A program made the translations under genes and the position numbers. Positions 1 to 7,024 of a DNA stretch of 12,205 bases are shown in pieces (the first letter of the stretch is position 1; each line of letters begins with the position of its first letter). A model generated the notes under the pieces. The model saw only the letters and a program-made list of their open reading frames with translations. It ran no database searches and was not told the origin of the DNA. Source of the DNA: CAZQDP01 sp964592375 (lineage in GTDB: Bacteria; Bacillota; Clostridia; RUG12999); the NCBI GenBank assembly GCA_964592375.1, contig CAZQDP010000068.1:1-12205 (forward strand), in the 5' to 3' direction.

Positions 1-995
1 GGTACATAATCGGGAATGGAATTTCCTGAACCGATGGCGAAACCGCCCATGCCTATCATTTCATCCATAACCTGATGGGTGCGGCTGCGAATTTGCTCCG
101 GTGAAAAGCGGCAGAGAATATCCGTATCAATTCCGCCGAAATTACCTATCCTGTCGCCATAACGCTTTGCCCAAAGGATGAATGGTGCTATGGCATCCTC
201 ATTGGAATGCTTTGCATTAATGCCAACGGTAGAGATCATATCTTCCATAATATCAAAAATACATCCACAGGAATGAAACAAAAAGGGTTTATTATAGCTT
301 TTTATTTTCCCCACAATTTTCTTATACTGGGGAATGATATGGGCTTTGATATCCTGCGGCGCAAGCAGGGTGCCGGATTTATATCCAAGGTCATCCCCAA
401 ATCTGCACACACAAAAAAGTTCCCCAAACTCGCGCAGCAGCCGATCCCAAATTTTGAGCATAATATCCCCCATACGGACAAACAACAGTCCGTACAGCTC
501 CGGATCATCCGAAGAAATATAGCATAAATCCATATATCCCACAATATCTTGCACACATTCAAATAGTCCAAGGCCTGCTCCGCCCACCACCTTCATGCCC
601 GGCGGCAATGCCCTGCCAAGTGCGCTAAATAGTGGCGAGTGCAGCTCGAAAAAGCGATCCACAGTCTGCTCCCAAGGATATCGGTTATAATCCTCCATGG
701 TTTTGATAACCCCATCTTTATGACTGCCCAGTGCGCCGGAGCCTTCCAGTGCACTGCCAATACTCAGCTCGTAGCTAACGGTGTCATACCCCATTTGCCT
801 AAAAAATGCGCAGTACTGCGTAAAAAACGCCATCATATCCTGCTCTTTTTTGGACCAAGGACTGATGAAGGGTTGGTTCATTATCTCAGCCATGACTTTT
901 GTAGATATGTTATGTTCATATAAAGGGATGCGTTTTGGCGTGCGATTATATGCCGCATCCACAAGGTTGGTATAATCAGGCATGAATTCTCTCAA
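1..995 (-). CDS. URO-D superfamily protein, second gene of a tandem pair (3' end outside window)
   Basis: This reading frame runs leftward from 995 and is open to the window edge. It gives 331 residues; by comparison with its upstream paralog about 16-20 C-terminal residues are missing. It shows URO-D superfamily signatures: an N-terminal NRTPKRIPLYE segment, a metal-site-like FHSCG (H241, C243), NAKHSNED, FGGIDTDIL and GSGNSIPDYVP. The RQAGR motif of true heme-pathway uroporphyrinogen decarboxylase is not visible. MtaA/MtbA corrinoid methyltransferases of the same superfamily use His-x-Cys plus a distal Cys for zinc; here the distal position appears to be N325. The start is a TTG whose GGAGG lies 7 bases upstream; the nearby in-frame ATG at 983 is too far from it. 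It follows the paralog by 23 bases, so the two are probably co-transcribed. No signal peptide is seen, so it is likely cytoplasmic. Substrate unknown; a methyl-transfer role is inference. Confidence 0.9.
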   Translation of the reverse strand, partial: MREFMPDYTNLVDAAYNRTPKRIPLYEHNISTKVMAEIMNQPFISPWSKKEQDMMAFFTQYCAFFRQMGYDTVSYELSIGSALEGSGALGSHKDGVIKTMEDYNRYPWEQTVDRFFELHSPLFSALGRALPPGMKVVGGAGLGLFECVQDIVGYMDLCYISSDDPELYGLLFVRMGDIMLKIWDRLLREFGELFCVCRFGDDLGYKSGTLLAPQDIKAHIIPQYKKIVGKIKSYNKPFLFHSCGCIFDIMEDMISTVGINAKHSNEDAIAPFILWAKRYGDRIGNFGGIDTDILCRFSPEQIRSRTHQVMDEMIGMGGFAIGSGNSIPDYV

Positions 996-1002
996 TGCGA
1001 TT

Positions 1003-1009
1003 CCTCCCT
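1003..1009 (-). promoter_or_regulatory. Ribosome binding site that selects a TTG start
   Basis: On the minus strand this reads AGGGAGG. The core GGAGG ends 7 bases before the TTG at 995, the ideal distance, and 19 bases before the next in-frame ATG at 983. This favours TTG initiation, which is common in Firmicutes. Confidence 0.75.
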
Positions 1010-1018
1010 CTTACGCTA

Positions 1019-2080
1019 TTACATATTTTCAAGCGCCGCATAAATCATGGCAAAATACTGCTCATTCGGCACGTATGCAGGAACACTGTTCCCCGTTCCA
1101 AGTGCATAGCCACCCCTGCCGCTTGTTCTCTCCAGCATGGCTTTGGCGCGAGCATACACATCCTCCAGGGGCTTTCTAATGACATAGTCCACATCCATAC
1201 CACCCAAAATGGCAATTCGATCATGGTATTTTTCGTACATTTCCTCCACGGGACAAATGTTGTCTTCATAAGAATGCTTTGCATTGTAACCGATGGTATT
1301 AATAATATCGTCCATCACCGGATCCAGCTTACCACAGGAATGAAGAATAGCAGGCCTGCCGGTGCTCTTGATGGTCTCTACAATTTTTTTATGCCATGGC
1401 ACCACAAATTTTTGCATATCCGAAGTGGAAAGCATGGTCTGCGTGTTAAATCCCCAGTCATCATTAGAAATCATGGCACCCACGCCGTCAAATGCTCCGC
1501 ATATTTCATAGTAACGATTGAGGCGAGTGCCCACCTGCTTAAAAATATCATGCACCAGCTCTTCATCATCCGCCAGCATAAAGCAAAGGTTGTCATATCC
1601 GGTAATGCCGATAACATTTTCAAGTACGCCGCCCGGCCCCCATATGACGATTTTCATCCCGTCCGGCAGTTCATTTCCCATGACCTTTAGTCTTGCATAA
1701 TCATAGTCTTCCGGATTGGTCCATACAAGCTTTTCATAGCTTTCTCTATCCGTAACCAAAACGCCATCATTGAGTGATCTGGATGCGCTGCTATGGACCG
1801 CTGCTCTAGGAAACGCAAAATCCGAACCCTTTAAGGTGACAAAATCATACCCTGCATTTTTATATGCGGACATATTGATGCGAGCGGCTCTATGTTCATC
1901 TTGAGTAGCCAATGCTTTTTCATCTGCCAAAAGCTCATGGAGCGGTGCATTGAGAAAAAATTCAAAAAGCACCGACCGATCGGCGGGTTTTCTGTTTAGT
2001 ATTTTTAGAAACTGGCCAAAGTCCGTTTTCTTCGGTATTTTTTTAATAAATTCCGGATGAAGGTTCTTTTCATTTAACAT
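1019..2080 (-). CDS. URO-D superfamily protein, first gene of a tandem pair
   Basis: This 353-residue protein has the usual length of the URO-D (PF01208) superfamily, with no signal peptide, so it is likely cytoplasmic. Visible motifs are NRKPADRSVLFE near the N-terminus, LHSCG (H247, C249), NAKHSYED, LGGMDVDYV and GTGNSVPAYVP at the C-terminus. These match its downstream neighbour motif for motif, so the two are paralogs. The RQAGR signature of heme-pathway HemE is not visible, arguing against a heme enzyme. The HSCG motif matches the His-x-Cys zinc ligands of MtaA/MtbA methylcobamide methyltransferases, but N331 stands where those enzymes have the distal Cys. No corrinoid protein gene is in the window. 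GAGGAG lies 8 bases before the ATG. The family call is firm. The reaction is unknown; metal-dependent methyl transfer is the leading guess. Confidence 0.93.
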   Translation of the reverse strand: MLNEKNLHPEFIKKIPKKTDFGQFLKILNRKPADRSVLFEFFLNAPLHELLADEKALATQDEHRAARINMSAYKNAGYDFVTLKGSDFAFPRAAVHSSASRSLNDGVLVTDRESYEKLVWTNPEDYDYARLKVMGNELPDGMKIVIWGPGGVLENVIGITGYDNLCFMLADDEELVHDIFKQVGTRLNRYYEICGAFDGVGAMISNDDWGFNTQTMLSTSDMQKFVVPWHKKIVETIKSTGRPAILHSCGKLDPVMDDIINTIGYNAKHSYEDNICPVEEMYEKYHDRIAILGGMDVDYVIRKPLEDVYARAKAMLERTSGRGGYALGTGNSVPAYVPNEQYFAMIYAALENM

Positions 2081-2122
2081 TTTTCTATCTCCTCATATAC
2101 AAATTTCCCTATGTTCGCTATC

Positions 2123-2151
2123 ATTATAATGCCTTTATCCCCTATTTACTA
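2123..2151 (-). promoter_or_regulatory. Candidate promoter of the URO-D-like pair
   Basis: A perfect TATAAT on the minus strand (2123-2128) would start transcription near 2116 and leave a leader of about 36 bases before the ATG at 2080. The hexamer 17 bases upstream is TAGTAA, only 3 of 6 matches to TTGACA. The promoter is therefore weak, or needs an activator. A GCGAACATA motif (2110-2118) sits at the predicted start point and also occurs upstream of the beta-helix gene promoter. Confidence 0.4.
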
Positions 2152-2260
2152 CACAAATATACTCTTTTTATATTCAAATATCACCATTTTTAATGCATGG
2201 TTTAAATATATAACTGCACCCCTGCCGGCAAAGCCGCTACAGTTACCGTAACTTTAAATC

Positions 2261-2292
2261 AGAAAAGCCTGCCGTAATCGGCAGGCTTTTCT
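2261..2292 (-). terminator. Rho-independent terminator of the beta-helix protein gene
   Basis: A perfect 14-base-pair inverted repeat (2261-2274 with 2279-2292) encloses a 4-base loop. Its arms begin with AGAAAAG and end with CTTTTCT, so each strand reads a GC-rich stem followed by a T-rich arm. It starts 35 bases after the stop codon of the 1396-residue gene and lies before the URO-D-like promoter. It should therefore separate the two units. The hairpin is symmetrical and could work in both directions. Confidence 0.88.
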
Positions 2293-2327
2293 TGAGTGAT
2301 TAAACATCCTTGTTTGAAATGGATATA

Positions 2328-5300
2328 TTACTGTTCCTTGCTTACCTTGATGTTATCCCACCATAGCATTGTATCTTCTGCATTTGAGGTGCAACCAATC
2401 TGGATGCCGCCAAGGCTCTTGGCAGGATTTCTGAATTTAGCACCGGTTACCTCTTTTTTGCCGTTTACATACACATCCATGGTGTTGGTTGTCACATCAG
2501 CGTCAATTCTGATTTTATATTCTTTGCCGCTCTCGCAAGTGCCAAACTGATTCATTTGCCCATCTGTGAAGTAGGAGAAATATCCTTCATAGGCGAAGGT
2601 AGATACACAGAAGGTATTGCCATCACCAAGGAAGTAGGCAAGCATTGCACCGGAATTTTTACTGGTTTTGGAGAACTCTGCTTTAAAGTCAAATTCAATG
2701 GTTACCTTGCCGGTAAATTGATTGAATTTGCGAAGTGCCGAAATGAGCTTTCCTGCTTGTGCATTGACCTCCAGCTTGTTATCATCATTAATTTTCACAT
2801 AGGAGCCGTTGGTTTGGTCTGTTACCGCAAAATCCCATGCATCTTGCACGAAGCTTTCCTTATCAAAGGGTTCATTGATCAGCACCTTATTAAATGCAAC
2901 CGCTTCAAGCTCTTTTTCGGCGGTAAAGGTTTTATCATCGATTTCAATACTAACGGAAATAACTGATTTTCCAACGCCTTTTCCGACCGCAAAATTTCCG
3001 TCCACTACTACGGCTTCAGGGTTGCTGCTTTTAAAGACAGGATTTTCAGCCAATAGGCTATGCTCGCCGCCCTTTTCATCCACTGCTTTTAAAGATAGCT
3101 TGATTTTTTGGTCTTTTTCCAGCACATTGTCTGTGGTCATCAAAGTAATCTTTTCTGCCTTTCCGCCGGGCAGCTTAATGCTACCGTAAGTTATGTCTGC
3201 CGCACTGCCCACGCCGTACGTTCCAATGATGGGTCTTATCAATGCATTCGGCTTATTGTATACTTCATTTCCGCCTACTTTTACGATAAGCTGCCCGCCG
3301 GAGGATAACAGCTCTACCTGCGCAGCATCCATGATGCCTAAATCCGTAAAGGTGGGGATTTTGTAGTTATCCGTTCTTTCATATAAACGAAGGCCGATAC
3401 CTGGAACGTTTACAACACCAACAAAAGCAGCACCTGTTGCAGCGTTTGCTCGGATCATCAGGCCGGTGCCGGGCTTTTCAACGCTGAGCTTTGCACCATA
3501 TTCTTTTAACCCTGCAGTTGTAACCTGTTTAAATTTGAAGTCCTTCGGTGCGTACCCTGTCAAAAGATGTGCACCAATTCTTTTTATGGTTAAGTCATCA
3601 CGATCTTCATTCCATAAGTTCTTTTTGTCTGAGATGGAAATAAATCCGTTATAATAAACAACCTCTTTGCCAAGACTCTCGGCAACGGCACGAATGGGCA
3701 CCATGGTTCTGTCGTTAATAATCATCGCCGGAACGTCAATCTCCTTGACTGTGCCGTTGATTTTGATTTGCTTTTGGTTTTCCGTCAGCTCAATGGTCTT
3801 ATCTCCAAGCTTTATAGTCGCAACAGGTTCATTCCAAGTAACATCTGCACCAAAGCTTTCCGCAATAAAGCGGATGGGCACAAGCACCCGGTCACTGATA
3901 TTTACCGGCATCACTGCAGGATTTTTAGGGTCAATGCTTGTGAATTTGCCGTCTTTCATCGCAGTAGCGGAGCCTTCCTCCAAGATGACGGCTTTTTTGA
4001 GCTTTTCATAGTCGGGTAAAAATGGGAAGCTTTCGGTCAGTCCCAAATTGGAGTAGTCCATTTTTGCATCGTCAAACCCATCCATCCAAGATACATTCTC
4101 ATATTTGCCGGCAAGTGGATCGGTTTCGTTCATTCTCACCTGTGTTTTGTCTGTAAACGTCGTTGGGGCTTGAGAATAGGAGCCGCCGGCCTCATTTGTG
4201 ATTTTGATATTTTTGTAGCTTTGGCCAAAGCTCTGATAATCGTTGAAAATACCGTTTGGTGCCCAGTCCTTCATAGAAGGATGCGCATAGATACTGTCAA
4301 TATAAAGATTTTCAAAATAGTTGGTGTTATACGGTTCCACTCCGAAGCTTACACCTGCAGAGTGGAGGGATCCGGTGTCGCCACTATCTTGATTGGTTTC
4401 ATAGAACTTTGAATTCTTAATAATATTGTATCTGCTTCTGCCGCCGTATTTTTCATTGTTTAAATCCTCCGGTCTTGTAAACCATGCAAAGGAGCCGGCA
4501 CCGCCGCGAACCGATACGGCATAACGAGGGCTGTTATACACCTCGACATTGGTCACAATATTCCCCTGACCGGTGAAAATATTCACGCCTGCGCAGTCAA
4601 TGGAGTTTTCGCCGATGTCGTGAATTAGCACATTTTCAATTTTATTATACATATTCTTCTCGCCCACGCCCGACTGCATAATCACACCACTGTTGCCGAT
4701 ATTTTCAAATAAACAATTGGCAATGTAGTTGTATTTTGAAACACCTTTGATAAATACGCCGGTAAGGCCGGTATTTTTAAAGCGGCTGTTGATGATTTTT
4801 ACTTCGGATACATTGTTTTCAAAAGTGATGGCACCCTTCCAGCCGTAGGCAGATACACCGCTTTCAAACCAACCCTTCATCGCCTTTACAAAATTGGTTT
4901 TTTCAAAGGAAATACCATCAAATATAAGGTTTTTCACCGGCGCATTGATGCCCTGCAGTACAAATAACTCCGTGGTGGTTGGGGCATAAATGGTGGTGTC
5001 CGTCATAGGGTCATTTCCCAAGGGGATATAGTATAGGGTTTTGGTCTCGGAATTGTAGTAAAATTCACCCTTGGCGTCTAAAAGCTCATACATGCCTTCT
5101 ATGTAGTATCTTGCATTGAGGCCAATGGGGATGGCGGATTCTTTATACTGTGCAATAATCGTATTTGTGTTCTTATCGACACTTTCAATGGGAGAAACCC
5201 ACATCTGCCAATCGCATTTATTCCAAGGCCATACAACAACATTGGCATCCTTATAGTTAGAAAAGGTAATGTTCTTTAAGTCTTCGGCTTTGTATATCAG

Positions 5301-6518
5301 CTTATCAAATGCCTTTGTGTCCGGATCATTTGTAAGCAAATACGGAGCCTTTGAAGTAGTATATTCTTTATTAAACTCACGATTTGGAAAACGAGCTTTA
5401 ATGGCTCTTTGGTCATTTTCATAGAGGGTGTACAGTGTTTGCTCAACTTGCACCTTCCAGATATCTCCCTTGTCGCGTGTCCAGCCCGAAAGTGCCTTTG
5501 CGCCATAAATTCGAACAGATAAAGGGCCTTTCTTGGCCTTATAGATGACATGATATTTATCTTTTCCGCCATCTTGTTCCGTAAGATTGATGGCACTTTC
5601 CACATAGTATTCACCCGGAAGAATATTCACAACAATATCACCGGTCATATTGGAATTGATGGCACGAACGGCAGCAACGGCTTTTTCAATGGTTTTAAAG
5701 GGTGCACTCTCACTGCCACTTGCGCCGTCATTTCCGTTTGGCGATACATACAGATCCTTCATTACCGGATTTTGAGGAATAATATACTTAGACTCATCTG
5801 CCGGGGTATATACGGCGGGGGTAGGGGTAGCTTCTTGTGCTAAGGATTTTGAGGTTACGGTAGAAGCTTTGTCGCAAGCGCCTTCATATACCTTAATATT
5901 ATCTAAGAAAAAATCACTTTCCGCCGTGCCGCTGGGTGTTCTGAAAATGATGTTATTGATCGCACCAAGGGCAGCGTTTCTAAATCCAAAAGCGGTCGGT
6001 GTTTGCAGCGCACCATTACAGTAAATGTTATACTTGGCATTTGCAGGGTCTACCTCGATGCCTACTCTCTGCCATTTGTTTGATATAATGCCGCTTCCCT
6101 TGCCTTTTTGCTCCGCTCCGTCAAAAGCAGAGATGGCAGGCGTAAAGGAAATGCCGGGGCCATATGGGAAAGCAGTGCCACTGGTCATGACAATCCACAT
6201 ACTGCCGCTACGAATAAAAAGATCCGCTTCCACCGTGAAAATTCCTTTTTGCTCCGGAATATTCACAAAAAGCTGACCCATGCTGGCATCACCTGTTTTT
6301 GTTGTGTCTGTTTTTGCAATTTGAAGTGCTTTTTCATTTCCATTCATAGGGTCCGTGGCCAATATCACCTTTTGATCGGCTGATTTGGTGATGTTAGCCG
6401 GTAAATCTTTTGAAAAGCCTTCTTCTAAAATCAATTTTCCCGCACCCAAAGTACTAAAACTGCCAATACTTGTAAAAATAATTGCCATCAGTACCAATGC
6501 ACTAGTAAACTTTCTCAT
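2328..6518 (-). CDS. Secreted multidomain GH141-like beta-helix protein with stalk, BIG2 and lectin-like modules
   Basis: This 1396-residue protein probably acts outside the cell on a polysaccharide. In order: signal peptide (1 to about 26); lectin/LamG-like sandwich (about 28-213); ATPTP linker; right-handed beta-helix (about 253-835) opening with LYVSPNGNDG and carrying a GH141-like segment (LSGW, LYENDQRAIKARFPN near 365-380) and PbH1-type coils near 564-660; stalk domain PF07833 (about 855-965; DRVLVPIR at 876, DRTMVPIR at 936); beta-sandwich (about 975-1116); BIG2-like domain (about 1123-1207); C-terminal lectin-like module (about 1210-1396). GH141 includes an alpha-L-fucosidase and a xylanase; I cannot place catalytic residues, so the substrate is open. 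No LPXTG, SLH or membrane anchor is seen. The start at 6518 has a GGGGG ribosome site, whereas the longer ATG at 6557 overlaps the -10 box. The gene is divergent from the GH42-like gene and has its own promoter and terminator. Confidence 0.88.
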   Translation of the reverse strand: MRKFTSALVLMAIIFTSIGSFSTLGAGKLILEEGFSKDLPANITKSADQKVILATDPMNGNEKALQIAKTDTTKTGDASMGQLFVNIPEQKGIFTVEADLFIRSGSMWIVMTSGTAFPYGPGISFTPAISAFDGAEQKGKGSGIISNKWQRVGIEVDPANAKYNIYCNGALQTPTAFGFRNAALGAINNIIFRTPSGTAESDFFLDNIKVYEGACDKASTVTSKSLAQEATPTPAVYTPADESKYIIPQNPVMKDLYVSPNGNDGASGSESAPFKTIEKAVAAVRAINSNMTGDIVVNILPGEYYVESAINLTEQDGGKDKYHVIYKAKKGPLSVRIYGAKALSGWTRDKGDIWKVQVEQTLYTLYENDQRAIKARFPNREFNKEYTTSKAPYLLTNDPDTKAFDKLIYKAEDLKNITFSNYKDANVVVWPWNKCDWQMWVSPIESVDKNTNTIIAQYKESAIPIGLNARYYIEGMYELLDAKGEFYYNSETKTLYYIPLGNDPMTDTTIYAPTTTELFVLQGINAPVKNLIFDGISFEKTNFVKAMKGWFESGVSAYGWKGAITFENNVSEVKIINSRFKNTGLTGVFIKGVSKYNYIANCLFENIGNSGVIMQSGVGEKNMYNKIENVLIHDIGENSIDCAGVNIFTGQGNIVTNVEVYNSPRYAVSVRGGAGSFAWFTRPEDLNNEKYGGRSRYNIIKNSKFYETNQDSGDTGSLHSAGVSFGVEPYNTNYFENLYIDSIYAHPSMKDWAPNGIFNDYQSFGQSYKNIKITNEAGGSYSQAPTTFTDKTQVRMNETDPLAGKYENVSWMDGFDDAKMDYSNLGLTESFPFLPDYEKLKKAVILEEGSATAMKDGKFTSIDPKNPAVMPVNISDRVLVPIRFIAESFGADVTWNEPVATIKLGDKTIELTENQKQIKINGTVKEIDVPAMIINDRTMVPIRAVAESLGKEVVYYNGFISISDKKNLWNEDRDDLTIKRIGAHLLTGYAPKDFKFKQVTTAGLKEYGAKLSVEKPGTGLMIRANAATGAAFVGVVNVPGIGLRLYERTDNYKIPTFTDLGIMDAAQVELLSSGGQLIVKVGGNEVYNKPNALIRPIIGTYGVGSAADITYGSIKLPGGKAEKITLMTTDNVLEKDQKIKLSLKAVDEKGGEHSLLAENPVFKSSNPEAVVVDGNFAVGKGVGKSVISVSIEIDDKTFTAEKELEAVAFNKVLINEPFDKESFVQDAWDFAVTDQTNGSYVKINDDNKLEVNAQAGKLISALRKFNQFTGKVTIEFDFKAEFSKTSKNSGAMLAYFLGDGNTFCVSTFAYEGYFSYFTDGQMNQFGTCESGKEYKIRIDADVTTNTMDVYVNGKKEVTGAKFRNPAKSLGGIQIGCTSNAEDTMLWWDNIKVSKEQ

Positions 6519-6525
6519 GTTTTTT

Positions 6526-6531
6526 CCCCCT
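6526..6531 (-). promoter_or_regulatory. Ribosome binding site that decides the beta-helix gene start
   Basis: The minus strand reads AGGGGG, 7 bases before the ATG at 6518. That ATG is followed directly by a typical signal peptide (MRKFTSALVLMA). The upstream in-frame ATG at 6557 has no such site and would precede the predicted transcription start. Confidence 0.8.
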
Positions 6532-6544
6532 AAAATATTTTTAT

Positions 6545-6596
6545 GAACATAATTCAATTATACTCAAACACCGGGAGCTTGTCAAGAAATATGTTC
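6545..6596 (-). repeat. Inverted heptamers flanking the beta-helix gene promoter
   Basis: GAACATA at 6545-6551 and its reverse complement TATGTTC at 6590-6596 flank the promoter. The first lies at the predicted start point within the dyad TTATGAACATAA (6541-6552); the second lies just upstream of the -35 box. The layout is what a repressor operator pair would show, but the repeat is short and no regulator gene is nearby. Binding is inference. Confidence 0.35.
6557..6585 (-). promoter_or_regulatory. Sigma-A promoter of the beta-helix gene
   Basis: On the minus strand TTGACA (6580-6585) and TATAAT (6557-6562) are both perfect consensus and are separated by exactly 17 bases. Transcription should begin near 6550, giving a leader of about 32 bases to the ATG at 6518. 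It faces away from the matching promoter of the GH42-like gene. Confidence 0.85.
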
Positions 6597-6851
6597 GCCT
6601 GGCGGCGAAGAGGAAAAGAGATTGGATGGAAGATGGAAGATGAAAGAGTACGATGATGAGCCTCACTTGCCGGGGGAATTTGTCGCTACACTTGAAATGG
6701 AAAGAGAGCAGGATAGTTGGGAATTTGAAATATCATGCATAAGCCCCATGTTATGGCAATATTTATTGCGCTATCGTCATGCAAATTTACCAAATAATCA
6801 GGATTACTTTATACATAATACACAATAAATATGCTGTTTTTCTTTATGTGA
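6586..6851. other. Divergent intergenic region between the two promoters
   Basis: These 266 bases separate the two outward -35 boxes. They contain a purine-rich run of heptamer repeats and a plus-strand reading frame of 68 codons at 6622-6828. That frame has no convincing ribosome site, no promoter reading into it, and a composition I do not recognise. I see no terminator, RNA gene or clear catabolite-repression (cre) site. Confidence 0.5.
6625..6645 (+). repeat. Three tandem purine-rich heptamers
   Basis: GATGGAA, GATGGAA and GATGAAA follow one another without gaps. The tract lies in the divergent spacer just after a purine-rich stretch (GAAGAGGAAAAGAG). Similar degenerate short repeats occur at 6907-6930 and 12111-12140. 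Confidence 0.6.
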
Positions 6852-6880
6852 TTGACAAAAAAATAAAATGAATATATAAT
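6852..6880 (+). promoter_or_regulatory. Sigma-A promoter of the GH42-like gene
   Basis: TTGACA (6852-6857) and TATAAT (6875-6880) are perfect consensus with a 17-base spacer made almost wholly of A and T. Transcription should start near 6887, which leaves a leader of about 138 bases before the ATG at 7025. Confidence 0.87.
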
Positions 6881-6886
6881 TAAGGT

Positions 6887-7024
6887 ATTATGCATGATGC
6901 CTCGTGATTGGATAATTGGACAATTGAAGAAAATACATAGAAATCTCCACCTTTGGCAGCAATCTTTTAGCCCATTTATATCCGTATCCGGCACATATCA
7001 TTAATTTTATTAGGAGGAAACAGT
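6887..7024 (+). other. Long 5' leader of the GH42-like gene
   Basis: About 138 bases lie between the predicted transcription start and the ATG. The leader ends with a perfect AGGAGG (7012-7017), 7 bases before the start codon. I see only short, weak hairpins and no riboswitch class I recognise, and no intrinsic terminator that would suggest attenuation. A post-transcriptional role is possible but unsupported. Confidence 0.4.
6907..6930 (+). repeat. Three tandem degenerate octamers in the leader
   Basis: ATTGGATA, ATTGGACA and ATTGAAGA follow one another directly, just downstream of the predicted transcription start. They share the ATTG start and purine-rich character. They contain the small dyad AATTGGACAATT (6914-6925). 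Confidence 0.5.

Noticed and set aside
1019..2080. Authentic heme-pathway uroporphyrinogen decarboxylase (hemE)
   Set aside because: The N-terminal RQAGR substrate-binding motif is not visible, and an HSCG metal-type motif is present instead. Only the fold family is shared.
2206..2276. Short plus-strand coding-like stretch (PAGKAATVTVTLNQKSLP)
   Set aside because: It has only about two dozen codons, no start or ribosome site, and runs into the terminator hairpin. It may be a gene remnant or chance.
3625..3960. Copper amine oxidase activity from the 'copper amine oxidase N-terminal' domain
   Set aside because: PF07833 is named by history only. The catalytic amine oxidase domain, with its topaquinone Tyr and copper-binding His residues, is absent from both proteins.
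6586..6600. LexA/SOS box near CGAACATAT upstream of the beta-helix gene
   Set aside because: Only one half-site matches the Gram-positive CGAAC-N4-GTTCG pattern. The second half reads TTCTT, so no SOS operator is supported.
6622..6828. Plus-strand reading frame of 68 codons in the divergent spacer
   Set aside because: It begins within the heptamer repeat tract, lacks a well-placed ribosome site, has no promoter reading into it, and matches no family I know. A chance frame is more likely, though a small gene is not excluded.
6809..6994. Minus-strand reading frame of 61 codons
   Set aside because: It covers the consensus promoter and leader of the GH42-like gene and is rich in Phe, Ile and Tyr from AT-rich DNA, so it is very likely spurious.
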